Assembly (NCBI GenBank): GCA_031409515.1 | Contig: JANNXJ010000022.1 | Coordinates: 30,424-94,423 of the forward strand | Direction: 5' to 3' | Origin: SHZI01 sp031409515 | Lineage (GTDB): Bacteria > Pseudomonadota > Gammaproteobacteria > Steroidobacterales > GCA-2729495 | Length of the DNA: 64,000 nt | Part shown: piece after piece, positions 39,573 through 47,870 of the stretch | Position numbering within the stretch: the stretch's first letter is position 1 | Layout: each line of letters starts with the position of its first letter | Notes under the pieces: model-generated | What the model saw: only the letters and a program-made list of their open reading frames with translations | Database searches by the model: none | What the model was told of the DNA's origin: nothing | Made by a program: the position numbers and the translations under genes

Positions 39573-41893
39573 GGGGTGGTAAGCGCGGTGCCCGGCTCGC
39601 CGAGCCGGTGCGGCCGGTCGATGAAGTTACCCTGGATGAAATCCACACCGATGGAGCGCAGGGTCTCAAAATCCGCCTGGGTTTCCACCTGCTCTGCGAT
39701 CACCTTGAAGCCGAGGATGCGGGACACTCCGGCAATGGCCGTCACTACCTGGTGATTCAGGGTGTCGGGCCGCAAGTCCCGGGTGTAGGTGCCGTCGATC
39801 TTCAGATAGTCGATGGACAGGTCCCGCAGGGTGGTGAACGAACCGAGTCCACTACCGAAATCATCCAGCGCAAACTGGCAGCCGATCCCATGGACCACTG
39901 CCACAAAGCGGCGGGCCTGATCGAAGCGTTCCATAACGGCAGACTCGCTGACCTCGAAGCAGATCCGGTGCGGAGGCACCTGACTGTGATCAAGGCAGTC
40001 AACCACGAAGTCGAGAAATCCGTCTTCCCCCAGCGCCTGAGCTGAGAGGTTGATGCTGCAACTCCGCTCATCCGGCAGGCGAATGGCGCCGTGGGCTATC
40101 GCCGACAGTGTGGCCTGAACCACCCACCGGTCGATGCTGGCCATCAACTGGTAGCGCTCCGCCGCAGGAATGAACTGGCGCGGCTGCACCAGCTTGCCAT
40201 CGTCGTCCAGCATCCTGAGCAGGACCTCAAGGGCGGGCCCGCGCGTCACCCGGCCGGCAGTGGAGATGACTGGCTGGGCATGGATCTCGAACCGGTTCTC
40301 CCGCAGGGCGACCTGCAGCTGGCGGAGCCAGTGGATATCGCCCCGCTGCCGGGCTGAGACTTCGTCCCGTGCCGAATAGACGTGTACCCGCCCGCGACCC
40401 TGCTGCTTCGCCACATAGCAGGCCGAGTCGGCAGCACTCAGCAGGTCCTTGAGGGTGCCCGTCTCCCTGGACACTTCCACCAGACCAATGCTGATACCGA
40501 CCGTAAAGATCCGGTCCTGCCAGACAAACCGGTAGTCCCTGATGGCGTTGCACACGTCGTCAGCAATCTGGCGGGCCTTGTCGAGGGGGCAGCGAATCAA
40601 CAGCATCCCGAACTCGTCGCCGCCCAGGCGGGCGACAAAGTCCGAGTCGCGGACCTGGTCACGAATGAGCTTGGCTATCTCCCGCAGCATGTTGTCGCCG
40701 GCCAGGTGGCCGCAGGTGTCGTTGACCGCCTTGAACCGGTCCAGGTCCATGTAGCAAAGCACCGAATTCAGCGAGTCGCCGCGACCGCCTTCCAGTGCCT
40801 CGGCCAGTTGCCTCTCAAATTCCATGCGGTTGATCAGCCCCGTCAGGGCGTCGTGAGCGGCCTGATAGGAGATCCGGCGCGTCATGCCCCGGATCTCCGT
40901 GACGTCGTGCATGATGACCACGGCTCCGGCTACCGTGTCTCCTGCCCCGATGATTGGCGAGGCGGTCAGCTCCACCGACAACTCCCGACTGCCATCCGTC
41001 GAGATCATCAGGGCACGTCGGCCCAGGCCAACCTGGCGCCGCTCCGAAAGACAGCGCGCCACGGGATCACCCAGGTCCTTGCGGTCATTCTCGTCGACCA
41101 GCGTCATGAGGTCAGTCATACGCTTGCCGATGGCATTCTCGCGGGTCATGCCGGTGAGCTTCTCTGCCGCACCGTTCAGGTAGTCGATAACGCCCTCGGT
41201 GTCGGCTGTGATGACGCCTTCGCCAATGGATTCCAGGGTGATCTGGGCCTGCTGCTTCCCCCTGCCAAGATTTGCTTCGATGCTCTTCCGGTAGCTCACA
41301 TCCCGGGCAATCGAAAGGACGGCCTTCTGGCCCCGGTAGTCGATCATCGTCCCCGCGGCTTCGACCCACAGCCCCCCCTCGGCCCCGGAGATGAGCTGGA
41401 TCTCGTAGCGCTCAGGAACCACCTCCCCGGCCAGCCGCCCGGCAATGTTCTTGCGGGTCATGGCCCGGTAGGCTGGTCGGACCAGATCGGTCACCGGTCG
41501 GCCAGCCAGCTGCTCTGCCGTGAGGCCCATGAGAGCCCCCGCCGCGCTGTTCGCAAAGATCACCCGATCCCGGTGCACGAGGACCACCTCAGGCATCGTG
41601 TTGGCCAGATCCTGAAACAGCGCTTCCCGCTGCCGCAACTGGCGGTCCTTGGTATTCAGGGAGTCGAAGAGCCGATTGACGTTGTCGCCCAGCTGGCCAA
41701 TTTCCTGGACGTCACTGGCGGGCATGGCAACGCGCTTGCCGAAGGCAGCAGTCTCCGCCGCCTCGATGATCTCGCGGTTGAGGATCGCCACACCGCGGCT
41801 ATAGTCCCTGCGGCCGCGCCACAGGTAAAAACAGGTAGCAACGAGCCCGAGGCAGGCCAACGCAAGGGCCAGTATCAACCACGTCTCGGTCAT
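39569..41893 (-). CDS. PAS-GGDEF-EAL cyclic-di-GMP signalling protein
   Basis: 774 residues. An N-terminal transmembrane helix (LILALALACLGLVATCFYLW) is followed by two PAS domains (near 90-200 and 205-330), a GGDEF domain with intact RLGGDEFGML near 420-427, and an EAL domain in which the signature reads LEVLLRM near 557 (EVL) with DDFGSGLGSF near 675 and YLKIDG. Both cyclase and phosphodiesterase activities are plausible; many tandem proteins use one. It senses an unknown cue through PAS. It is an orphan, convergent with hppA, with the stop codon in a REP arm. Confidence 0.92.
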   Translation of the reverse strand: MTETWLILALALACLGLVATCFYLWRGRRDYSRGVAILNREIIEAAETAAFGKRVAMPASDVQEIGQLGDNVNRLFDSLNTKDRQLRQREALFQDLANTMPEVVLVHRDRVIFANSAAGALMGLTAEQLAGRPVTDLVRPAYRAMTRKNIAGRLAGEVVPERYEIQLISGAEGGLWVEAAGTMIDYRGQKAVLSIARDVSYRKSIEANLGRGKQQAQITLESIGEGVITADTEGVIDYLNGAAEKLTGMTRENAIGKRMTDLMTLVDENDRKDLGDPVARCLSERRQVGLGRRALMISTDGSRELSVELTASPIIGAGDTVAGAVVIMHDVTEIRGMTRRISYQAAHDALTGLINRMEFERQLAEALEGGRGDSLNSVLCYMDLDRFKAVNDTCGHLAGDNMLREIAKLIRDQVRDSDFVARLGGDEFGMLLIRCPLDKARQIADDVCNAIRDYRFVWQDRIFTVGISIGLVEVSRETGTLKDLLSAADSACYVAKQQGRGRVHVYSARDEVSARQRGDIHWLRQLQVALRENRFEIHAQPVISTAGRVTRGPALEVLLRMLDDDGKLVQPRQFIPAAERYQLMASIDRWVVQATLSAIAHGAIRLPDERSCSINLSAQALGEDGFLDFVVDCLDHSQVPPHRICFEVSESAVMERFDQARRFVAVVHGIGCQFALDDFGSGLGSFTTLRDLSIDYLKIDGTYTRDLRPDTLNHQVVTAIAGVSRILGFKVIAEQVETQADFETLRSIGVDFIQGNFIDRPHRLGEPGTALTTP

Positions 41894-42101
41894 TTATGGT
41901 GTTGCTACGGAGGAGTCAGCCGGGCCCTGCTCCTCTCGGATTTATGCGCTGAAAGCTGGCGCGGTCCGGCCTCGCGGACGGCTTGAAGCATAGCCGATGG
42001 TCCATTCCGGGGTCGGCGCCGTTCACCATAATCCGCAGGGCGCCGCTTTGGGCCATAATCTTGTCTGTACCCACCAATCTCCTTACCCTAAGCGGCCCCA
42101 A

Positions 42102-42758
42102 ATGAGCATCAACGTCGAAGCCGCCCGCACCCAGATGGTTAACCAGCAGGTGCGTGCCTGGGACGTACTCGACCCGGCCGTGCTGGCCGTGCTGACGCAA
42201 GTCCCGCGGGAGCAGTTTGTCCCGCCCCGTTTCCGCAACCTGGCCTTCGCCGATACCGAGGTACCCCTGGGGCATGGCCAGTTCATGCTGACCCCCCAGA
42301 TCGAGGGTCGGCTGCTGCAGGCGCTCCGCCTGCAGGGGACCGATCGGGTCCTGGAAGTCGGCACCGGTAGTGGCTTCCTCACGGCTTGCCTGGCCCGCCT
42401 GAGTCGCCAGGTGACCAGCCTGGAAATCCTGCCGGACCTGGCCGAGGGTGCCCGCCGGAACCTCCGGGGTGTGGCTACGTGGAACACCGAAGTCCACATT
42501 GGTGACGTTTTCAGCTACCGTCCTGACGCGCCCTACGACGTGATTGCCGTAACGGGGTCCCTGCCGAAGCCTGACGACCGCTTTTGGCAGTGGCTGGCCG
42601 CTGGGGGCCGTTTGTTCCTCGTGACCGGAGAAGGACCCTTGATGCAGGCCCGGCTGCTGACGCGCCAGGGCCCGGAGCAGTGGGCCGAGACCACACTGTT
42701 CGAAACATCGCTGCCGGCGTTGCTGCACGCGCCGCCACTATCGAAGTTCAGATTCTGA
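42102..42758 (+). CDS. pcm: Protein-L-isoaspartate O-methyltransferase family protein
   Basis: 218-residue SAM methyltransferase of the PCMT family, which repairs isoaspartyl residues. N-terminal ARTQMVNQQVRAWDVLDPAVLAVLTQVPREQFVP, the acceptor region LGHGQFMLTPQIEGRLLQAL, and motif I VLEVGTGSGFLTACLARL. In canonical Pcm the LTP segment reads IS(Q)P(Y/H); the variant here matches the short paralogue commonly found next to tolC, so substrate may differ. It starts 208 bases from the divergent GGDEF-EAL gene, with CATAAT elements in the spacer. Confidence 0.85.
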   Translation: MSINVEAARTQMVNQQVRAWDVLDPAVLAVLTQVPREQFVPPRFRNLAFADTEVPLGHGQFMLTPQIEGRLLQALRLQGTDRVLEVGTGSGFLTACLARLSRQVTSLEILPDLAEGARRNLRGVATWNTEVHIGDVFSYRPDAPYDVIAVTGSLPKPDDRFWQWLAAGGRLFLVTGEGPLMQARLLTRQGPEQWAETTLFETSLPALLHAPPLSKFRF

Positions 42759-42777
42759 AACTCAAGGACGGGATGTC

Positions 42778-44226
42778 ATGAGAATAACGCTGCTGCCCCT
42801 GACCGCGCTTCTGGTTTCCAGCCTGGCGTCGGGCGACACCCTCATGCAGATCTACGAGAAGGCAGTGCGCAGCGATCCCCTCGTGCGGGAGGCGGACGCC
42901 AACAAGCTGGCCACTCAGGAGGGCAAACCCATCGCGCGGGGTGCGCTACTGCCGCAGGTCAACGGCACGGCGGCCTGGGGCGACAGTAACGCTAACGGCT
43001 CCACCTTCAACCAGATTGGTGACCTCATCGCGGCCAGCCCCATCGATTCCCGCAACTACTACACCAGACTCTGGAACGTCCAGCTTCGCCAGTCGGTGTT
43101 CCGCTGGGACCAGTGGGTCCAGCTGTCCCAGGCGGGCAAGCAGTCTGCGCAGGCGGACGTCGACTACGAGGCTGCCCAGCAGGATCTCGTGATCCGGGTT
43201 GCCGAGGCGTATTTCAACGTGCTGGCTGCTGAAGACACGCTGGCATCCGAGCAGGCTGCCAAGGATGCGATCGGCCGCCAGCTGGAGCAGGCCCAGAAAC
43301 GCTTTGAGGTCGGCCTGATTGCCATCACGGATGTGCAGGAGGCCCAGGCCGCCTATGACCAGGCCCTGGCGGCGGAGATCCTGGCCAAGCGCAACGTGGC
43401 CAATCGGCAGGAACTGCTCCGCTCCATCATCGACGAGCCTGCCCCGGCTCTGGCCAAACCCGGCCCTGACCTGCCCTTGCTCAGCCCCGATCCGGCGGAC
43501 GAGAACCGCTGGGTAGACCTGGCCATGCAACAGAACCGTAGTCTCATTTCCAGCCAGATTGGCACGGAGATCGCCAAGGACAACGTGAGCCTGGCCCGGA
43601 CGGCTCGCTACCCCACGGTGGACCTGGTGGCCAGCCGCAACAATGTCAACAACGATGGCTTTGCCCGCACCCCATGTCGTACGCCGGCGAGCTGTAACGG
43701 TGCTGACATTGGCACCATCGTTCGGAGCAACACCGGAACAGATCTGGCGACGGACTCAGTCTCGCTCCAGTTCGCCATGCCCTTCTTCACGGGTGGCACC
43801 ACCTCCGCCCGCGTGCAGCAGGCGGTGTACCAGCATCGGGCCTCGCGGGAACGCCTGGAACGGACGGCGCGGGAGACCGAGCGCCAGACCCGGGATGCCT
43901 ACCTGGGTGTGATCTCGGAGATCTCCCGGGTCCAGGCCCTGAAGCAGGCCCTGGAGTCATCCAAAACGGCGCTCAAGGCCACGGAGGCAGGCTACGACGT
44001 GGGCACCCGGACGACAGTGGACGTGCTGGCCGCGCGGCGCACGGTCTTTGTGGCAGAGACCAACTATCTGCGCAGCCGCTACGATTACCTGATCAACGGC
44101 CTGCGCCTGAAGCAGGCTGCAGGCACGCTGACCGTGGCAGACATCGCCCAGATCGACGCGCTTCTTACCGCCAACGCAACGGCGCCGGTAGCGCCGGCCG
44201 CCAACCAGGGGCTACCGGGCGGCTGA
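42778..44226 (+). CDS. tolC: TolC family outer membrane efflux channel
   Basis: Trimeric channel-tunnel protein for efflux and type I secretion. 482 residues with signal peptide (MRITLLPLTALLVSSLASG), two repeated coiled-coil halves (for example YEAAQQDLVIRVAEAYFNVLAAEDTL and QTRDAYLGVISEISRVQALKQAL), and the repeated V-G-L/T-R-T-x-x-D-V motif (RFEVGLIAITDVQEAQAAYDQA and GYDVGTRTTVDVLAARRTVF). It lies 19 bases after pcm. Confidence 0.95.
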   Translation: MRITLLPLTALLVSSLASGDTLMQIYEKAVRSDPLVREADANKLATQEGKPIARGALLPQVNGTAAWGDSNANGSTFNQIGDLIAASPIDSRNYYTRLWNVQLRQSVFRWDQWVQLSQAGKQSAQADVDYEAAQQDLVIRVAEAYFNVLAAEDTLASEQAAKDAIGRQLEQAQKRFEVGLIAITDVQEAQAAYDQALAAEILAKRNVANRQELLRSIIDEPAPALAKPGPDLPLLSPDPADENRWVDLAMQQNRSLISSQIGTEIAKDNVSLARTARYPTVDLVASRNNVNNDGFARTPCRTPASCNGADIGTIVRSNTGTDLATDSVSLQFAMPFFTGGTTSARVQQAVYQHRASRERLERTARETERQTRDAYLGVISEISRVQALKQALESSKTALKATEAGYDVGTRTTVDVLAARRTVFVAETNYLRSRYDYLINGLRLKQAAGTLTVADIAQIDALLTANATAPVAPAANQGLPGG

Positions 44227-44244
44227 GGTAATGCTGCTCTGGCG

Positions 44245-45564
44245 TCAGTGGATCAGCGGATCCACGAGGGCCAGTAGCCGGTCGAGAGCGCCACGATTGG
44301 CCAGGATTGCCTGGCTCCCCGCAGTACCCCTCTTACGGCGCTCGGTTTCGTCCCCCAGCAGCCAGCTCACCTCCGCGGCGAGGCCGGCCCAGTCAGGCAC
44401 GATCAGCGCTGCGCCACACACCAAGAGCAGTTCGGCGATATCCGCTGCATTCTCGTTGTGGGGTCCCGTAACCACTGGCAGGGCCAGGGCCACCGGCTCC
44501 AGCAGATTGTGCCCACCAATCGGCACCAGGCTACCGCCGACAAAGGCCACGTCGGCCGCCGCATAGAAAGTTGTGAGCTCGCCCATCGTGTCGCCGAGCA
44601 GGACCCGGGTGGCCGGACTCGCCAGCACACCGCTGCTGCGAGTCACGTAGTTGATGCCACGCCCCGCCAGCAGCGCCGCCACCTGACCGAAGCGTTCCGG
44701 ATGCCGCGGTACCAGGATTAGCAGCGCCGTCGGGTGGTGTTCGAGAATCCGGGCATGCGCATCCAGAACCGCGGCTTCCTCGCCGTCGTGGGTACTCGCT
44801 GCAACCCAGACCGGCCGTCCTCCAGCCTGGAGTTGCCGGAGCTGACTGCCACGGGCCGGGATCTCCGCCGGCAGTTCGAAATCAAACTTGATGTTGCCGG
44901 TGACATGCGTCCGGGACGGGTTCGCGCCCAGGGACCGGAAGCGCTCCGCGTCTGCTGGCGTCTGCGCCGCAATCAGGATGCCGTTGGCAAGGGTGTCCCG
45001 AAACAGGGGAATCACGCGACGGTAGCGCTCGACGGAGCGCAACGACACTCTGGCGCTCGCTAGCACCAGCGGGACCTGTCGCTGCCCGCACTCGTGGTAG
45101 AGGTTTGGCCAGAGTTCGGTTTCCATGATGATGGCAAGCGACGGCCGGGCCCAGTTGAAGAAGCGGCCTACGGCCCCTGCCAGATCGTAAGGCACGTAGC
45201 TGTGCCGCACCGCTTCGCCAAACAACGCCCGCACGCGCTCCGACCCCGTCGGCGTCATCGTGGTGAGCACGAGGGGCACGCCCGGGTGACGCTTCAGGAG
45301 GGCACGCACGAGGGGCGCGGCCGCCTGAACCTCCCCGACGGATACCGCGTGGACCCAGATGGAGGAGCGTCCCAGGCGGGGCTGACCGAAACCAAAGCGC
45401 TCGCCGATGCGACGCCGGTAGCCGGGCACGCTAAACCCGCGCCAGAGGAGATGCAGCAGCAGGAAGGGAACGGCGAGGTAAGTCAGGGCAACGTAGGCGA
45501 CCCGCAGCCAGGACGTGGCTCCGGCCGCTCCCAGCTGGCCCGAGTCGGTCTTAGGCGGGAGCAC
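44245..45564 (-). CDS. waaA: 3-deoxy-D-manno-octulosonic acid transferase WaaA
   Basis: Adds Kdo to lipid IVA at the cytoplasmic face of the inner membrane. 439 residues from GTG 45564, with an N-terminal membrane segment (VAYVALTYLAVPFLLLHLLW), IWVHAVSVGEVQAAAPLVRAL, METELWPNLYHECGQRQVPLVLASARVS, GNIKFDF, and FVGGSLVPIGGHNLLEPVALALPVVTGPHNEN. It follows hldE by 10 bases in an LPS-core operon. tolC converges on it. Confidence 0.95.
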   Translation of the reverse strand: MLPPKTDSGQLGAAGATSWLRVAYVALTYLAVPFLLLHLLWRGFSVPGYRRRIGERFGFGQPRLGRSSIWVHAVSVGEVQAAAPLVRALLKRHPGVPLVLTTMTPTGSERVRALFGEAVRHSYVPYDLAGAVGRFFNWARPSLAIIMETELWPNLYHECGQRQVPLVLASARVSLRSVERYRRVIPLFRDTLANGILIAAQTPADAERFRSLGANPSRTHVTGNIKFDFELPAEIPARGSQLRQLQAGGRPVWVAASTHDGEEAAVLDAHARILEHHPTALLILVPRHPERFGQVAALLAGRGINYVTRSSGVLASPATRVLLGDTMGELTTFYAAADVAFVGGSLVPIGGHNLLEPVALALPVVTGPHNENAADIAELLLVCGAALIVPDWAGLAAEVSWLLGDETERRKRGTAGSQAILANRGALDRLLALVDPLIH

Positions 45565-45574
45565 GATAGCGGGT

Positions 45575-47008
45575 CTACTTCACAGCGAGCCGTTGCACGG
45601 CCTCGACGATGGCGGACGTGGAGCGTCCTTCCCGGAAGCTCAGGACTTCGACAGTCCCCCCGTTGTCGAGCACCTGGCGCGCTCCTGCGATATTCTCGGG
45701 CCGGTAGTCGCCGCCCTTGACCAGGACATCCGGCAGGACCTCACCCACCAGCATTTCTGGTGTGTCCTCCCCGAAGGGCACCACCCAGTCCACAGCGGCC
45801 AGGCCGGCAAGCACGGCCATCCGGTCAGCAAGGGGGTTGATAGGACGGCCAGTCCCCTTGAGCCGCGCCACAGAGGCATCGTCATTAACGGCCACGAGGA
45901 GCCGGTCACCCCGCTGCTTGGCCTCTTCGAGGTAAGCCACATGGCCTGCGTGGAGGATGTCGAAACAGCCGTTGGTCATGACGATGCGCTCACCCCGCCC
46001 TCGCGCCTCCGCCGCGATCTGGCGGGCTTCAGACCGCCGGAGCAGGCCGCGCCCGCCCTGGCCGTGCTCATGCAGCGCCAGGCGCAGTTCCGAGGGGGTC
46101 ACGGTGGCCACGCCGATCTTGCCGACGACCAGGCCTGCGGCCAGGTTGGCCAGTCCCGCCGCGTCCTGGACGGTCAGGCCCGCACCAAGGCCCGCTGCCA
46201 GGGTCGCGATCACCGTATCCCCGGCGCCGGTGACGTCGAACACCTGGCGAGCACGGGCCGGCAGGAACACTGGCTCCCCTTCGGCAGGGATCACCGCCAT
46301 CCCGCGTTCCCCGAGGGTGATCACCAGCGCCTGCAGGTCGAGGGCTTCCCGCAGGGCCTCGCCCTGCGCGGCAATCTCGTCGGTACTCCCCACCTTGCCG
46401 ACTACCGCTTCGAATTCGGCCAGATTTGGCGTCAGTACCGTTGCGCCCCGATACCTGGCGAAGTCCGTGCCCTTGGGATCAACGAGCACCGGGATGCCGC
46501 GCCGCCGGCAGATACCGATCAGCGCAGAGACCTGGCTTAGCGTGCCCTTGCCGTAATCCGAGAGGATGCAGACGGAAGCGGGAGGCAACAGGCGCTCCAG
46601 GGCGCCGGTAAGGGGTAGAGCGTCCTCCGCAGAAAAGCTCTCTTCCGTGTCGAGGCGAATGAGCTGCTGATTGCGGCTGAGGACGCGCAGTTTGGTAATG
46701 GTCGGGCGCGCAGCGGACGCCACAAAATCCACCGTCACGCCCTGTCTACGGAGCAGCTCGCCCAGAGTGGCGGCGTTGGCGTCGCAGCCCACGATCCCGG
46801 TCAGCGACGTCCGCGCGCCCAGGCTGGCCAGATTGATGGCTACGTTGGCTGCACCCCCGGCCCGGGCTTCGGAGCCCGTGACCCGGACCACAGGCACGGG
46901 AGCCTCAGGGGAAATCCGGGACGTCGGGCCGAACCAGTATTCGTCCAGCATGACATCGCCGGCAACGAGTACCCCGACGCGGCTGAAGTCAGGAACGCTC
47001 TGGGTCAT
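45575..47008 (-). CDS. hldE: Bifunctional heptose 7-phosphate kinase / heptose 1-phosphate adenylyltransferase HldE
   Basis: Makes ADP-heptose precursor for LPS inner core. 477 residues: N-terminal PfkB kinase domain with GDVMLDEYW, GGAANVAINLASLGA and the catalytic DVTGAGDTVIATLAAGL; C-terminal cytidylyltransferase-like domain with TNGCFDILHAGHVAYLEEAKQRGD (HxGH) and LVKGGDYRPENIAGA. Start ATG 47008 begins MTQSVPDF. The preceding bases hold three tandem copies of a start-like unit. It sits between the split ribonucleotide reductase genes and waaA. Confidence 0.96.
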   Translation of the reverse strand: MTQSVPDFSRVGVLVAGDVMLDEYWFGPTSRISPEAPVPVVRVTGSEARAGGAANVAINLASLGARTSLTGIVGCDANAATLGELLRRQGVTVDFVASAARPTITKLRVLSRNQQLIRLDTEESFSAEDALPLTGALERLLPPASVCILSDYGKGTLSQVSALIGICRRRGIPVLVDPKGTDFARYRGATVLTPNLAEFEAVVGKVGSTDEIAAQGEALREALDLQALVITLGERGMAVIPAEGEPVFLPARARQVFDVTGAGDTVIATLAAGLGAGLTVQDAAGLANLAAGLVVGKIGVATVTPSELRLALHEHGQGGRGLLRRSEARQIAAEARGRGERIVMTNGCFDILHAGHVAYLEEAKQRGDRLLVAVNDDASVARLKGTGRPINPLADRMAVLAGLAAVDWVVPFGEDTPEMLVGEVLPDVLVKGGDYRPENIAGARQVLDNGGTVEVLSFREGRSTSAIVEAVQRLAVK

Positions 47009-47052
47009 TTTTAGCGGGTCATCTTTAGCGGGTCATCTTTTTAGCGGGTCAT
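47006..47052 (-). repeat. Tandem ATGACCCGCTAA units before hldE (three mini-ORFs)
   Basis: On the bottom strand three copies of ATGACCCGCTAAA (starting at 47052, 47036 and 47022) precede the hldE start ATGACCC at 47008. Spacing is 16, 14 and 14 bases. Each copy reads ATG-ACC-CGC-TAA, a three-codon ORF Met-Thr-Arg. No ribosome site better than GGGGTGACC is seen ahead of them. It may be slipped-strand duplication, upstream-ORF control, or both. Confidence 0.75.
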
Positions 47053-47082
47053 CTTCGGACGGTCACCCCAGCGGGAGCTGGA

Positions 47083-47835
47083 CTAGCCACATTTAGAGTC
47101 TCCGCAGGCCAGACAGGTCATGCAGCCATCCAGAAAGACCACTGCCGCGGCGCTGCACCCACCGCACATCTGAGCGCCGGCCGGGTACTCGCTGCGGGCG
47201 AAGGCGTCCTGTTGCCGCTTCTGGTCCTCGAACTCCCGGCGCTTCTGCTCGACGAGCTTCCGTTTGTGCTCGTCCATGGAATCAGGGGGGAGCAACCCGA
47301 TAAAGCGCAGGTGCTTCTCAACGATATGCCCGAGCTCCGCAATGATTGAGGGCATGAACTTGCCGCCGGGCTGCCAGTAGCCGCCCCGGGGATCGAACAC
47401 GGCCTTGAGTTCGTCAACCATGAAGGCCACATCGCCGCCCTTGCGGAACACGGCAGACATCAGCCGCGTGAGGGCCACGATCCACTGATAGTGGTCCAAG
47501 TTCTTCGAGTTGATGAAAATCTCGAAGGGGCGACGCTGCTCATGCTCGGTACCCGGATTGAGAATGACGTCGTTTATCGTCACGTACATCGCATGATCAG
47601 AGACAGGCGTCTTGACCTTGTAGGTCGAGCCCTGGAGCATTTCCGGACGCTCGAGCTTCTCGTGCATGCGGACGACGTTGCCCTCAACTGACAACCGTCT
47701 GCCGGCCGGGCCATCTTCGGCTTTCTGGTCAGCCTTCTGGCCGGACTTCTGGGCAGCCTTTTTCGCGGCCGCCTTGTCGTCGGCGGACTCAACGCGATAG
47801 CCGACGATTTTCTTGTCTATCCTGATCTTTGCCAT
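47083..47835 (-). CDS. nrdJb: TSCPD domain protein, split NrdJ second component (NrdJb)
   Basis: 250 residues with an N-terminal Lys/Ala-rich stretch, a TSCPD domain (RRPFEIFINSKNLDHYQWIVALTRLMSAVFRKGGDVAFMVDELKAVFDPRGGYW) and a cysteine-rich tail (CGGCSAAAVVFLDGCMTCLACGDSKCG). This corresponds to the C-terminal part of single-chain B12-dependent reductases and to NrdJb of Pseudomonas, which supplies the thiol-relay tail. ATG 47835 was chosen by family N-terminus (KIRIDKKIVGY). It follows nrdJ by 35 bases. Confidence 0.88.
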   Translation of the reverse strand: MAKIRIDKKIVGYRVESADDKAAAKKAAQKSGQKADQKAEDGPAGRRLSVEGNVVRMHEKLERPEMLQGSTYKVKTPVSDHAMYVTINDVILNPGTEHEQRRPFEIFINSKNLDHYQWIVALTRLMSAVFRKGGDVAFMVDELKAVFDPRGGYWQPGGKFMPSIIAELGHIVEKHLRFIGLLPPDSMDEHKRKLVEQKRREFEDQKRQQDAFARSEYPAGAQMCGGCSAAAVVFLDGCMTCLACGDSKCG

Positions 47836-47870
47836 GGCGGGGTTTCCTGTTTCTACCACTGTCTACGGAC

